Below are positions 17,988 through 25,935 of a stretch of 64,000 bases of DNA, one piece after another. Made by a program: the position numbers and the translations under genes. The stretch is from Dorea_A sp016295505 (GTDB taxonomy: Bacteria > Bacillota > Clostridia > Lachnospirales > Lachnospiraceae). Where the stretch lies: NCBI RefSeq assembly GCF_039832105.1, contig NZ_JBDOHS010000004.1, forward strand, positions 142,319 to 206,318, in the 5' to 3' direction. How positions within the stretch are numbered: position 1 is the first letter of the stretch; each line of letters begins with the position of its first letter. The notes beneath the pieces are model-generated. The model was given only the letters and a program-made list of their open reading frames with translations, did not search any database and had not been told where the DNA came from.

Positions 17988-18506
17988 ATGAAGAGATGGA
18001 TTCATGCTTCTTTGATATTATTTTTACTGATTAGCGTAGTTCTTTTTGATACCACTGTATTTGCAAACTCATCCTGGCAGTGGATATCAGAAACAAGACC
18101 GTTTGACCTCCTTCCCATAGTTGCCGTTGCTACCATTTTTATTGAAACAGCTGCAATCAATTGGGGTGGAAACGTACATCGCCTTTATAAAGTATTTGGT
18201 ATGAATATACTGGCAAACATGGTATCTTTTCTTGTACCATATCTTCTGAACTGGGCAGACCAGGTTACACATATGAAATACCCTGTATTTTCTGATATGA
18301 TACAATATGATCATATCTATACAGTCGGAACATATTATTTCATTCTGACGTTATTGGCAGAAGGACCGATCATGTACTTTTCTTTAAAAAAAGATGTGGG
18401 AGATACTAGAAAAAAGCGCCTCTTATCTGCAATTATTATCAGTAATCTGATAACCACGATTCTGGTTGCTGTGATTGAACGATCTGTCTGTTATGGAATC
18501 TGGTAA
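17988..18506 (+). CDS. Uncharacterised four- to five-helix membrane protein
   Basis: 172 aa with GGAAAGGATGATCCT before the ATG. An N-terminal signal-like hydrophobic segment ending in VFANSSWQW is followed by about four membrane helices (PIVAVATIFIETAAINW, MNILANMVSFLVPYLL, TYYFILTLLAEGPIMYF, AIIISNLITTILVAVI). I recognise no family motif. It is monocistronic, divergent from ttcA, with 170 bases of shared upstream DNA. Function unknown. Confidence 0.8.
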   Translation: MKRWIHASLILFLLISVVLFDTTVFANSSWQWISETRPFDLLPIVAVATIFIETAAINWGGNVHRLYKVFGMNILANMVSFLVPYLLNWADQVTHMKYPVFSDMIQYDHIYTVGTYYFILTLLAEGPIMYFSLKKDVGDTRKKRLLSAIIISNLITTILVAVIERSVCYGIW

Positions 18507-18547
18507 TCATTCCTGTCTCTTTCTGTAGTCATACGCTTATTTTTGAG

Positions 18548-19621
18548 TTATGGTTCCCGAAGATGTACAGCTGTCGCAGCTTTCCGGCGTCTGTCTTCAT
18601 CGATTGCTGCATAGTGCTTTTTGGTCGTATTGACATCTTTATGCCCCAGAACATCTGCGACCAGATAAATATCGCCCGTTTCTTTATACAGAGAGGTACC
18701 ATAAGTGCTTCTTAATTTATGTGGTGTGATTTTTTTATTCGGTGTTACCTGACGGGCATACTTTTTTACCATGTTTTCAATGGCTTGGACCCCCATGCGT
18801 TTCTTCTGAGAAGACAGGAATAATGCATTTTCATGGCCGGAGAGGGGAGTAATGGATTTCCGGTCACCTTCTATGTAATTAATCAGCGCCTCTGCAACTT
18901 CTTCACCAAAATATACAACCATCTGTCCACCGCCTTTTCGCGTAACCGTGATACCATTATTTTTAAAATCAACGTCGGTAAGATCGAGACCCACACATTC
19001 AGAGACTCGGATTCCGGTTCCCAGAAGAAGTGTCAGAATCGCCAGATCACGATCGCGTGTTTTCTTATAATAAGTAAGTGCCTGACCGGTCAGATGATCA
19101 CCTGCAGTTTCTACATAATCAAGCAGCATGGCAACTTCATCCGTATCCAGACGAATGATCGCTTTTTCATGGAGCTTTGGCATATCCACGAGCAAAGTAG
19201 GATTTTTCGAAATCATCTGATGTTTAAAATAATAATTGTAAAAACTGCGTAATGCAGACATTTTTCTGGACAATCCCTTTTCCCCGTTTGTTATTAGTTC
19301 CCCGTCATTTTCACGTGTATATACTTTTAAGTATTCCATGTATTCCTCAATATCCACAGGTTCCAGCCGTTCCAGATCCTGAAGTGTAAACTGATCCATG
19401 GTATAATTCTTGTATACAGGATTATTATCTACTAAATAATGAAAAAAAACCCGGATATCATATGCATAGCTAATGCGGGTCTTTGCTGAAGATCTTGGTT
19501 CAATCGCACGAAAATAATCTTTCGCAAATGGCGGTAATGTTTTCAGAACTTCACGAAGACGTATGGTCTGATCTATACGAGTCTGTTCATGGTAGGTACG
19601 AGTTTTTTGTGTATCAGTCAT
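18548..19621 (-). CDS. xerS: XerS-like tyrosine recombinase
   Basis: 357 aa with AAGGGGGA before the ATG. An N-terminal SAM-like core-binding domain (residues about 40-150) is followed by the catalytic domain with all expected residues: Arg205 (GTGIRVSE), Lys229 (VTRKGG), His301-Arg304 (PHKLRSTYG), His327 (LGHKDV) and nucleophile Tyr337 (KKHY). Length and long stretches resemble streptococcal XerS more than XerC/XerD (about 300 aa). XerS acts alone to resolve chromosome dimers at a dif site. A dif-like sequence lies in its own promoter (separate entry). No mobile-element genes flank it. Confidence 0.82.
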   Translation of the reverse strand: MTDTQKTRTYHEQTRIDQTIRLREVLKTLPPFAKDYFRAIEPRSSAKTRISYAYDIRVFFHYLVDNNPVYKNYTMDQFTLQDLERLEPVDIEEYMEYLKVYTRENDGELITNGEKGLSRKMSALRSFYNYYFKHQMISKNPTLLVDMPKLHEKAIIRLDTDEVAMLLDYVETAGDHLTGQALTYYKKTRDRDLAILTLLLGTGIRVSECVGLDLTDVDFKNNGITVTRKGGGQMVVYFGEEVAEALINYIEGDRKSITPLSGHENALFLSSQKKRMGVQAIENMVKKYARQVTPNKKITPHKLRSTYGTSLYKETGDIYLVADVLGHKDVNTTKKHYAAIDEDRRRKAATAVHLREP

Positions 19622-19667
19622 AAAAAATCCCCCTTAAAAGAAATGTATGAACCCCTTAATTGCATTT

Positions 19668-19696
19668 ATCATACCATATCCTTCATTTTTCGTCTA
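19668..19696 (-). promoter_or_regulatory. Candidate promoter of the XerS-like gene
   Basis: On the minus strand TAGACG (19696-19691), a 17-base spacer and TATGAT (19673-19668) resemble a sigma-A promoter, about 47 bases before the start codon. The -35 lies inside the dif-like 31-mer, so recombinase binding could repress its own gene. Confidence 0.5.
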
Positions 19697-19712
19697 TATC
19701 TTTTGGAAAAAT
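19682..19712 (-). other. Candidate dif-like recombination site (difSL type)
   Basis: Read on the minus strand the 31-mer begins ATTTTTCCAAAAGATATAG and ends CGAAAAATGAA. Its 28-base core (19712-19685) has inverted ends ATTTTTC/GAAAAAT, giving two 11-base half-sites around a 6-base centre, the geometry of dif. The first 12 bases differ from the streptococcal difSL left arm, as I remember it, at only one position. It lies 61 bases before the recombinase start codon; difSL is also found just upstream of xerS. Binding has not been shown. Confidence 0.5.
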
Positions 19713-19733
19713 CGGTATTTGTCGTATAGATCT

Positions 19734-19817
19734 ATTTGAAAACCTGCGATTTCACAAGAACGCTTCGACGCTCATTCGCTTACCTCAGCTTTTCTTGTGA
19801 AATCGCATGATTCAAAT
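19734..19817. repeat. Long inverted repeat with 16-base perfect stem
   Basis: Arms TGCGATTTCACAAGAA (19745-19760) and its complement (19792-19807) are perfect, with an outer TTTGAA/TTCAAA pair. The 31-base loop holds repeated CGCT units. It lies just after the merR stop on the minus strand and may act as its terminator, though only a short GGTTTTC tail follows. A dispersed palindromic element is possible. Confidence 0.7.
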
Positions 19818-19827
19818 TTTATATTTT

Positions 19828-20745
19828 CTACAGATGAATGGAATAATCATACTGCAGGAATCTGATTGATAGAATAAACATTACGAGTAATACACCTGTA
19901 GCAATCAACATGATCACGCTGTTCTTCATCGGCATCCGACCACTTCGTTTCAGGGCTTTTTTCCGATACATAATAAATCCGCGTATTCCGATGCAGATTG
20001 CACATACAACCACGAATTCAATAAGAATCTGTACTACAGACGATCCCAAAAATGCAATTCCAAGACCACAGATTGCAAAAGAATTGCCAAGGGCACCAAG
20101 TCCGTTTGCACCCCAGTCTCTTCCATAAACCCATAAAAAATCTTTTCCCGTGATTCCTTCAAATATAGTAAGACCAATTCCATATAAGATAAAAAATATA
20201 CCGATTCCTTTCACTACATAGGAGGTAACTACGGCGATATCTGCCTCAGGAGGTGACAGATGCGAAAATGCCACAACAAACATTTTTCCGAGTAAAATCC
20301 ATAATATAAGATAAAGAATACTCTTTCCTAAAAATTTTTTATCAATATCTTCCTTCATAATTTGTTCCAACCTCACTTTCCAGGTATTTTTATCACCATA
20401 AAGTACACTTTCATCGAGATCGGCAACACTGATATCATCCATGATGATTGTTTCACATGTGGCTTTAATTTCTTTTAACTTCTGCTCTTCCTCCTGCAGT
20501 TCATTCAGCCTTTTTTCCATCACCGAACTCAGGGATGTTTTGCCATCCAGAACCTCCTGAATATCCGGAACGGACACATTCAGAAGCCGCAGTGTTTTTA
20601 TCTGCTTCAGTCGTCTGACATCTTCATCTGAATATTCCCGATACCCGTTCAGCTTTCTAACCGGGTGGATCAGATTTTCTTTCTCGTAATATCGGATATT
20701 CACACTCTTTATCCCTGTCACCTGCTCTACTTCTTTTATCAGCAT
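19828..20745 (-). CDS. MerR-family regulator with membrane domain
   Basis: 305 aa; ATG at 20745 has AGAGG 8 bases upstream. The N-terminal winged helix-turn-helix is clear (MLIKEVEQVTGIKSVNIRYYE, then NGYREYSDEDVRRLKQIK), followed by a coiled-coil dimerisation helix (ELQEEEQKLKEIKATCE). From about residue 140 there are four to five membrane helices (for example ILYLILWILLGKMFVVAF, IFFILYGIGLTIF, SVIMLIATGVLLVMFIL). So this is a membrane-anchored one-component regulator; signal and targets are unknown. No adjacent transporter offers an obvious target. Confidence 0.85.
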   Translation of the reverse strand: MLIKEVEQVTGIKSVNIRYYEKENLIHPVRKLNGYREYSDEDVRRLKQIKTLRLLNVSVPDIQEVLDGKTSLSSVMEKRLNELQEEEQKLKEIKATCETIIMDDISVADLDESVLYGDKNTWKVRLEQIMKEDIDKKFLGKSILYLILWILLGKMFVVAFSHLSPPEADIAVVTSYVVKGIGIFFILYGIGLTIFEGITGKDFLWVYGRDWGANGLGALGNSFAICGLGIAFLGSSVVQILIEFVVVCAICIGIRGFIMYRKKALKRSGRMPMKNSVIMLIATGVLLVMFILSIRFLQYDYSIHL

Positions 20746-20878
20746 TTGCTTCACCTCTCATAAATTTAAATTCATACGCGTATGTCTTTTCTTTCCTAAA
20801 TCATAGACCCTAAAGTCGCTATAATGTCAATTATTTTTTTAATATTTATATATACAAATCTAATTATAAACAAAAAGA

Positions 20879-20919
20879 CAATGCCTGAAAAGGAAAATTG
20901 TTCCTGAATTCCGGCATTG
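20879..20919 (-). terminator. Intrinsic terminator after yneA-like gene
   Basis: CAATGCC/GGCATTG arms with an inner GGAA/TTCC pair form a hairpin; on the minus strand it is followed by TCTTTTTGTTT. It lies 68 bases after the LysM gene stop. The rest of the 20746-20987 gap is AT-rich with nothing else recognisable. Confidence 0.7.
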
Positions 20920-20987
20920 CCATGGGTGAGTATAATATATATAAGATAAAGAATTTTCTTATATATCGGCAGATAGATTCATACATG

Positions 20988-21350
20988 TTATCTAGAATCC
21001 GTATCAAAATATGCAATCGTAATAAACTGTCCCTCCTGAATATCATCAGACGTCAGTCCATTAATTTTTTTCAATTCATCAATATATTCGGTAACAGAAT
21101 CATAATTCTCATTCATATATTCTTCTGCAATATTCCATAATGTATCTCCGGAAACAATCTGAATGCTTTTATAATATTTATGATCTGCAGTATTAGTATA
21201 ATCTGTACGATCATGAGCGTCTACAAGACGTGTTCCATAAAATACACTGATTCCCAAAACCAGGATCAAAGCTGTAAAGACAAGCATCATTCTTTTCAAA
21301 TATACATCTCTTCTTCTTTTACTAGTTACATGTAATCTGTGTGCATTCAT
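20988..21350 (-). CDS. yneA: LysM protein, YneA-like SOS cell division suppressor
   Basis: 120 aa with GAGGAGGAATTGTC before the ATG. Basic N-terminus, one membrane helix (MMLVFTALILVLGISVFYG, about residues 21-39), then a LysM domain (IQIVSGDTLWNIAEEYM, then KKINGL and GQFITI). Position divergent to lexA with SOS boxes between, plus this architecture, match B. subtilis YneA, which delays division during DNA damage. Sequence similarity beyond LysM is not strong enough to be certain. Confidence 0.8.
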   Translation of the reverse strand: MNAHRLHVTSKRRRDVYLKRMMLVFTALILVLGISVFYGTRLVDAHDRTDYTNTADHKYYKSIQIVSGDTLWNIAEEYMNENYDSVTEYIDELKKINGLTSDDIQEGQFITIAYFDTDSR

Positions 21351-21388
21351 GACAATTCCTCCTCATATGATACTTATATCCCCTTTTG

Positions 21389-21415
21389 CGAACAATAGTT
21401 CTGAACATCTGTTCG
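21389..21415. promoter_or_regulatory. Two overlapping consensus SOS (LexA) boxes
   Basis: CGAACAATAGTTCT (21389-21402) and TGAACATCTGTTCG (21402-21415) each fit the Firmicute LexA operator core GAAC-N4-GTTC exactly and share one base. They lie 39 bases before the yneA start and should repress yneA, possibly with lexA as well. Confidence 0.88.
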
Positions 21416-21439
21416 CTTCTGTATTTGTATTATATATCC

Positions 21440-21504
21440 AGAACATGTGTTTGTCAATATAGGAACTGCAAAAAAATCGAACATATTTTCTAAACATTTG
21501 TTTG
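21440..21504. promoter_or_regulatory. Additional SOS-box-like operators at lexA promoter
   Basis: Three further matches: AGAACATGTGTTTG (21440-21453, one core mismatch), CGAACATATTTTCT (21478-21491, weaker) and TAAACATTTGTTTG (21491-21504, weaker). The last two adjoin the lexA -35, so they fit lexA autorepression. Confidence 0.6.
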
Positions 21505-21530
21505 CGTTTTCAACTTTCCTATGATAAAAT
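21502..21530 (+). promoter_or_regulatory. lexA promoter
   Basis: TTGCGT at 21502-21507, 17-base spacer, TAAAAT at 21525-21530, about 49 bases before the lexA ATG. It abuts the SOS-like operators. Confidence 0.6.
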
Positions 21531-21578
21531 ATTTATATTAAGAATTTCGTATCATATTTGATATACAAGGAGGATTTC

Positions 21579-22196
21579 ATGGCTCAGGGTAAAATCAGTG
21601 CAAAGCAACAGGAAATATTAGAATATATTAAGTCTCAGATTCTGGAAAGAGGTTTTCCGCCTTCTGTTCGTGATATCTGTGAAGCAGTTCATTTAAAATC
21701 CACTTCTTCCGTACATTCTCATCTGGAGACACTGGAAAAGAACGGATATATCCGCAGAGACCCGACTAAGCCCCGTGCAATAGAGATTCTGGATGATACA
21801 TTTAATTTTAATCGCCGTGAGATGGTTAACGTTCCGATCGTTGGCCGTGTTGCCGCCGGAGAACCACTTCTTGCAGAGCAGAATATTGAAAATTACTTCC
21901 CTATTCCAATGGATTATATGCCGAACAATCAGACTTTTATGCTGAAAGTCAGAGGCGACAGTATGATTAATATCGGAATCTACGATGGAGATTTTGTACT
22001 GGTTGAACAGACCCCGACTGCACGTAACGGTGAAGTTGTCGTTGCACTTGTTGAAGATGGAGCAACTGTAAAACGCTTCTTCAAAGAAGAAGGTATTTAT
22101 AGGCTTCAGCCTGAGAACGACGCTTTAGATCCGATTATTGTTTCGGAAGTGCAGATTATGGGAAAGGTTATTGGCGTTTTCCGTTTTCTGCGTTAA
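21579..22196 (+). CDS. lexA: LexA SOS repressor
   Basis: 205 aa; ATG at 21579 follows AAGGAGGATTTC, and the upstream in-frame start lacks a binding site. N-terminal winged HTH (GFPPSVRDICEAVHLKSTSSVHSHL) and C-terminal S24 protease domain with self-cleavage site Ala93-Gly94 (GRVAAGEPL), catalytic Ser128 (RGDSM) and Lys165. RecA filaments trigger self-cleavage and derepress SOS genes. It is regulated by the operators between it and yneA. Confidence 0.97.
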   Translation: MAQGKISAKQQEILEYIKSQILERGFPPSVRDICEAVHLKSTSSVHSHLETLEKNGYIRRDPTKPRAIEILDDTFNFNRREMVNVPIVGRVAAGEPLLAEQNIENYFPIPMDYMPNNQTFMLKVRGDSMINIGIYDGDFVLVEQTPTARNGEVVVALVEDGATVKRFFKEEGIYRLQPENDALDPIIVSEVQIMGKVIGVFRFLR

Positions 22197-22222
22197 TTAT
22201 GTTTGTTGACAAATCACATATA

Positions 22223-22289
22223 AGAATTGCCGCAGAATGCAGCTGCATCATTCAGAGAGCAACAGCGTTCTGCGGCAATTCTATTTTTT
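22223..22289 (+). terminator. lexA intrinsic terminator
   Basis: Perfect 15-base stems AGAATTGCCGCAGAA (22223-22237) and complement (22268-22282), followed by ATTTTTT. It separates lexA from the convergent rsfS; the minus-strand side lacks a good U-run. Confidence 0.9.
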
Positions 22290-22304
22290 AACATATTTTT
22301 TATC

Positions 22305-22658
22305 TTATAATTCACTGAGCCTGTCAATTCTTTTTCCATCGTTCCAGATGCGTTCCAGATTATAGAATTCTCTGCTTTCCCGGTCAAACACATGAACGAT
22401 CACGTCACCATAATCCATAAGCACCCATGATCCGCCATGTTGTCCCTCGCACTGCTTCTGCTGGAATCCTGCCTGATGCATTTTTTCACTTACATTATCT
22501 ACCAGTGCGCTTACCTGGCTGTCACTGGTACCATCTGCTATAACAAAATAGTCTGCGAGAACGGATATGTTTGAAATATCAATAATACAGACATCTCTTC
22601 CTTTTTTATCTTCCAGTGCCGTAAAAGCGACACGTGCCATTTCCTTTGCCTGATCCAT
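22305..22658 (-). CDS. rsfS: Ribosomal silencing factor RsfS
   Basis: 117 aa with GGGAGGATTAGT before the ATG. DUF143/Iojap signatures: DISNISVLADYFVIADGTSDSQVSAL and HGGSWVLMDYGDVIVHVF. RsfS binds L14 on the 50S subunit and blocks subunit joining in starvation. It follows yqeK by a single base, the usual Firmicute order nadD-yqeK-rsfS. Confidence 0.95.
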   Translation of the reverse strand: MDQAKEMARVAFTALEDKKGRDVCIIDISNISVLADYFVIADGTSDSQVSALVDNVSEKMHQAGFQQKQCEGQHGGSWVLMDYGDVIVHVFDRESREFYNLERIWNDGKRIDRLSEL

Positions 22659-22659
22659 A

Positions 22660-23244
22660 CTAATCCTCCCTGCCTAATTCTTTCTTATAATATTCATACG
22701 TCATTTGCGTCATCGGATCCACAGATATATTACGGGTATTCAGGTATACCAGAGAATCTTTCAGTATCCTGTACAGACATGCATCAATATCTGTGAAAGC
22801 AAGCTTGCGAACATCAGCCATATTGGGCAGTTTTTTTCTTCCCGGTTCCATATAATCTGCAATATATACGATTTTTTCCAGGAGAGACATTCCGGGCCTT
22901 CCGGTTGTATGACTTCGAACAGCATCCAGAATCTCCCGCTCTTTGATATGGTATTTTTCTTCTGCTATGAATGCTCCGAGCTTCGCATGCAATAGACTTG
23001 GATTTTTTCGTTCTACCTCGGATACGCCAAGATGATGTTTTTCACACAGCTGGATTTTTTTATCTCCGGGAATGCATTTGGCACAGTCATGAAGAAGACC
23101 CGCAAGAAGTGCCTGTTCCAGGTCTGCCTCATAGCGCATTGCCATAGCCGCCGACGTGTACATAACTCCGAGAGTATGCTGGAATCGATCCTTATCCAGT
23201 TCTTTTTCAAGTTTTATACGTATCTTTGTAATCTTATCGTCCAT
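22660..23244 (-). CDS. yqeK: YqeK HD-domain Ap4A hydrolase (symmetrical)
   Basis: 194 aa. HD metal-binding motifs: RFQHTLGV (His), LLHDCAK (His-Asp), then DAVRSHTTGRPGMSLLEKIVYIADYMEPGR. YqeK proteins hydrolyse diadenosine tetraphosphate to two ADP. Located between nadD and rsfS as in B. subtilis. Confidence 0.93.
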   Translation of the reverse strand: MDDKITKIRIKLEKELDKDRFQHTLGVMYTSAAMAMRYEADLEQALLAGLLHDCAKCIPGDKKIQLCEKHHLGVSEVERKNPSLLHAKLGAFIAEEKYHIKEREILDAVRSHTTGRPGMSLLEKIVYIADYMEPGRKKLPNMADVRKLAFTDIDACLYRILKDSLVYLNTRNISVDPMTQMTYEYYKKELGRED

Positions 23245-23276
23245 TTCTTTTCCTCTTTTAATGTTCTGTTAAAGAC

Positions 23277-23909
23277 TCACTTACGGAGCAGAATGCATGA
23301 TCTGTCCTGATATAAGTGATGCTCCGATATATACGTTTCTACTTCTGCCGGAACATAAGAGGCAATGCATCTGCCCTCTTTTACTTCTTCCCTGAGTTCA
23401 TGAGATGAAACTTTGACAGGGGAAGTCGCAAAGAGCTCTATTCTGGCATCATACTTTTCCCTCAGATACCGGATCTGAGTATTCATCTTTTCTACTGTAT
23501 TTATATCATCCCGGTACGTTGCCAAAACAGTACAGGTACGAAAGAATCGTTCCGGATATCTCCATGACTCAATAGTAAATAAAGAATCCGCTCCTAAGAT
23601 AAAGTAAAACGCATCACCCGGATGTGCTTTTGTCAGGTATTCCATCGTACTGTAAGAATAAGAAATCTTTGTACGTTCTGCCTCGTATAACTCTATCTTG
23701 AACTGCGGGAAAGGCCGAATTGCAAGTTCTGTCATACGAATCCGGTCTTCCACCTCCGATTCCATGGAAGAAGACTTCTTATGCGGAGGATTTCCATTTG
23801 GCATAAACCATACCTGATCCAGATCAAATGATTCATATGCGGCCTGTCCCAGCATCAGGTGCCCGTTGTGTATCGGATCAAAGGTTCCGCCCATAATTCC
23901 AGTCTTCAT
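23277..23909 (-). CDS. nadD: Nicotinate-nucleotide adenylyltransferase
   Basis: 210 aa; ATG at 23909 with GGAGGGTGTT upstream. Nucleotidyltransferase signature GGTFDPIHNGHLMLG at residues 5-19, FMPNGNPPHK and the C-terminal SSHELREEVKEG (variant of the ISSTxIR motif). It makes deamido-NAD from nicotinate mononucleotide and ATP. Confidence 0.95.
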   Translation of the reverse strand: MKTGIMGGTFDPIHNGHLMLGQAAYESFDLDQVWFMPNGNPPHKKSSSMESEVEDRIRMTELAIRPFPQFKIELYEAERTKISYSYSTMEYLTKAHPGDAFYFILGADSLFTIESWRYPERFFRTCTVLATYRDDINTVEKMNTQIRYLREKYDARIELFATSPVKVSSHELREEVKEGRCIASYVPAEVETYISEHHLYQDRSCILLRK

Positions 23910-23948
23910 AACACCCTCCATCTCTGCATTGCTGTTTCCGTTCCATAA

Positions 23949-24239
23949 TTACGGAAGCTGAATTTTTTTATTCTTATCTTTTCCTTCTTTATATAGAACG
24001 ATCTTCTTACCGATTACCTGAACCACCTGGGAACGGGTACGTTCCGCAATTACTTCCGCAAGCGCACGCGGATCATCCGCACAGTTCTTGAGAACACTGA
24101 TCTTAATCAGTTCTCTTGCGTCCAGAGCTTCCTGGATTGCACTGGTAACTTCCGGAGTCATACTGTTCTTCCCAATTTGGAATATCGGTTCCATAGTCAT
24201 CGCAAGGCTTTTCAAATATGCTCTTTGTTTTGTTGTCAT
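23949..24239 (-). CDS. yhbY: YhbY/CRS1-domain RNA-binding protein
   Basis: 96 aa. CRM-domain signatures: LTTKQR-type start, IFQIGKNSMTPEVTSAIQEAL, ELIKISVLKNC and QVIGKKIVLYKE. YhbY binds pre-50S particles and helps ribosome assembly. Lies between obgE and nadD, both also ribosome- or growth-linked. Confidence 0.92.
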   Translation of the reverse strand: MTTKQRAYLKSLAMTMEPIFQIGKNSMTPEVTSAIQEALDARELIKISVLKNCADDPRALAEVIAERTRSQVVQVIGKKIVLYKEGKDKNKKIQLP

Positions 24240-24262
24240 CTTTTCATTCTCCTGTAATATAC

Positions 24263-25546
24263 CTATTTATAATAATCAAACTGAAGCCCATACATACGCA
24301 CGGTGTCGCCTTCCTGAATTCCAGCTGCTTCCAGCTGTTCAAGAATCCCGGATTCTTTTAAGAATTTCTGGAAAAATGCAAATCCTTTTTCAGAATCCAG
24401 ATTCGTATATCCCAGCATTTTCTCAATCTTCGGTCCTTCCACTACATACATATCATCTTCCTTTTCAACTGTATACGGAAGATCATCCAGTAAGAGCTCT
24501 TCTTCCGGGAAATATTCCTGCTCAAATACGATCGGTGCCTGATCAAGTCCCTTCAGCTGTTCAGATACATAATATAAAAGATCCTGGATGCCTTCTCCTG
24601 TGACTCCGGATATCGGGAATACACGGGCTCCTTTTGGCTCGAATTCATCTTTCAGACGTTTCAGCGGATCATCTTCGTCAGAATATATGACATCAATCTT
24701 ATTTGCAGCAATCACCTGTGGCCGTTTTGCGATTTCCGGATTATAAGCTTCCAGTTCGGCATTGATCTTATAGATATCATCTACCGGATCACGTCCTTCA
24801 GTTCCTGCAGCATCTACAACATGGATCATTAACTTGGTACGTTCAATGTGACGCAGAAATTCATGTCCAAGCCCCACTCCCTGAGAAGCTCCTTCTATCA
24901 GTCCGGGAATATCTGCAATTACGAATCCCTTTCCATCCTTCAGATCAACAACCCCGAGATTAGGATTCAGTGTTGTAAAATGATAATTCGCAATCTTTGG
25001 CTGTGCATTAGTAACTCTGGACAAAAAAGTAGATTTTCCTACATTTGGAAATCCTACAAGACCTACATCTGCAATCACCTTAAGCTCAAGATCCACATAC
25101 AATTCTCTGGAAGGCTGCCCGGGCTGTGCATACTTTGGCACCTGCATGGTCGCAGTCGCAAAATGCTGATTTCCCAGACCACCTTTGCCGCCTTTTAAAA
25201 CAATCTGTCTGCGATTATCTCCGGACATGTCCGCAATTACTTTTCCGGATTCTGATTCTTTAATTACAGTTCCTTCCGGAACTTTCAATATAATATCATC
25301 TGCATCTGCTCCGTGGCATCTGCGCTTACCGCCCGGTTGTCCGTCTTTTGCCGTGTATTTTCTTTTGTGTCGATAATCCTGAAGCGTATTCAGTCCTTCA
25401 TCCACTTCAAATATCACATCTCCGCCACGGCCTCCGTCTCCGCCATCCGGTCCGCCATTCGGTACATATAATTCGCGGCGAAAACTGACGTGACCGTCGC
25501 CTCCTTTACCGGATCTGATATATATCCTTGCTCTGTCTGCAAACAT
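24263..25546 (-). CDS. obgE: GTPase ObgE/CgtA
   Basis: 427 aa, typical for Gram-positive Obg with a C-terminal OCT domain. Order: glycine-rich Obg fold (residues 1-158; GGKGGLGNQHFA), G domain with G1 GFPNVGKST, G3 DIPGLIEGA and G4 NKID, then the OCT domain from about 345. Obg is an essential GTPase in 50S maturation and stress signalling. It is preceded by the rpmA operon terminator, so it probably has its own promoter or relies on read-through. Confidence 0.97.
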   Translation of the reverse strand: MFADRARIYIRSGKGGDGHVSFRRELYVPNGGPDGGDGGRGGDVIFEVDEGLNTLQDYRHKRKYTAKDGQPGGKRRCHGADADDIILKVPEGTVIKESESGKVIADMSGDNRRQIVLKGGKGGLGNQHFATATMQVPKYAQPGQPSRELYVDLELKVIADVGLVGFPNVGKSTFLSRVTNAQPKIANYHFTTLNPNLGVVDLKDGKGFVIADIPGLIEGASQGVGLGHEFLRHIERTKLMIHVVDAAGTEGRDPVDDIYKINAELEAYNPEIAKRPQVIAANKIDVIYSDEDDPLKRLKDEFEPKGARVFPISGVTGEGIQDLLYYVSEQLKGLDQAPIVFEQEYFPEEELLLDDLPYTVEKEDDMYVVEGPKIEKMLGYTNLDSEKGFAFFQKFLKESGILEQLEAAGIQEGDTVRMYGLQFDYYK

Positions 25547-25587
25547 ACGTCTTTCCTTTCTGTTCGATCATATTTTCTGTGACATAA

Positions 25588-25638
25588 AAAAGAGCGCTGC
25601 ATCATAACTGTAAACGGAGTTAACTGCAACGCTCTTTT
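25588..25638 (-). terminator. Terminator of rplU-prp-rpmA operon
   Basis: AAAAGAGCG (25588-25596) pairs with CGCTCTTTT (25630-25638), extended by TGCA and TAACT/AGTTA inner pairs; on the minus strand a TTTTT tail follows. It lies 11 bases after the rpmA stop and before obgE. Confidence 0.85.
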
Positions 25639-25648
25639 CAACTCATAA

Positions 25649-25930
25649 TTAAGCTACCGGATAGATAGAAACCTGTTTCTTATCTCTTCCTTTTCTTTCA
25701 AATCTTACCACACCATCAACGAGTGCAAATAAAGTATCATCTCCACCGCGACCTACGTTGATACCTGGATGGATCTTTGTTCCACGCTGTCTGTAAAGGA
25801 TATTACCAGCTTTAACGAACTGTCCGTCAGCTCTCTTGGCACCAAGTCTCTTAGACTCAGAATCTCTACCGTTCTTTGTAGAACCAACACCTTTTTTATG
25901 AGCGAAAAACTGAAGGTTTAATTTCATCAT
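25649..25930 (-). CDS. rpmA: 50S ribosomal protein L27
   Basis: 93 aa with AGGAGGTGTAACAACC before the first of two adjacent ATGs. The N-terminal extension MKLNLQFF before AHKKGVGSTKNGRDS is the Firmicute type that the Prp protease removes to expose the mature N-terminus reaching into the peptidyl transferase centre. prp is the gene just upstream. Confidence 0.97.
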   Translation of the reverse strand: MMKLNLQFFAHKKGVGSTKNGRDSESKRLGAKRADGQFVKAGNILYRQRGTKIHPGINVGRGGDDTLFALVDGVVRFERKGRDKKQVSIYPVA

Positions 25931-25935
25931 GGTTG

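Noticed and set aside
18548..19621. Tyrosine recombinase as integrase of a mobile element
   Set aside because: No phage, conjugation or cargo genes or tRNA target next to it; surrounding genes are housekeeping, and XerS-like features fit better.
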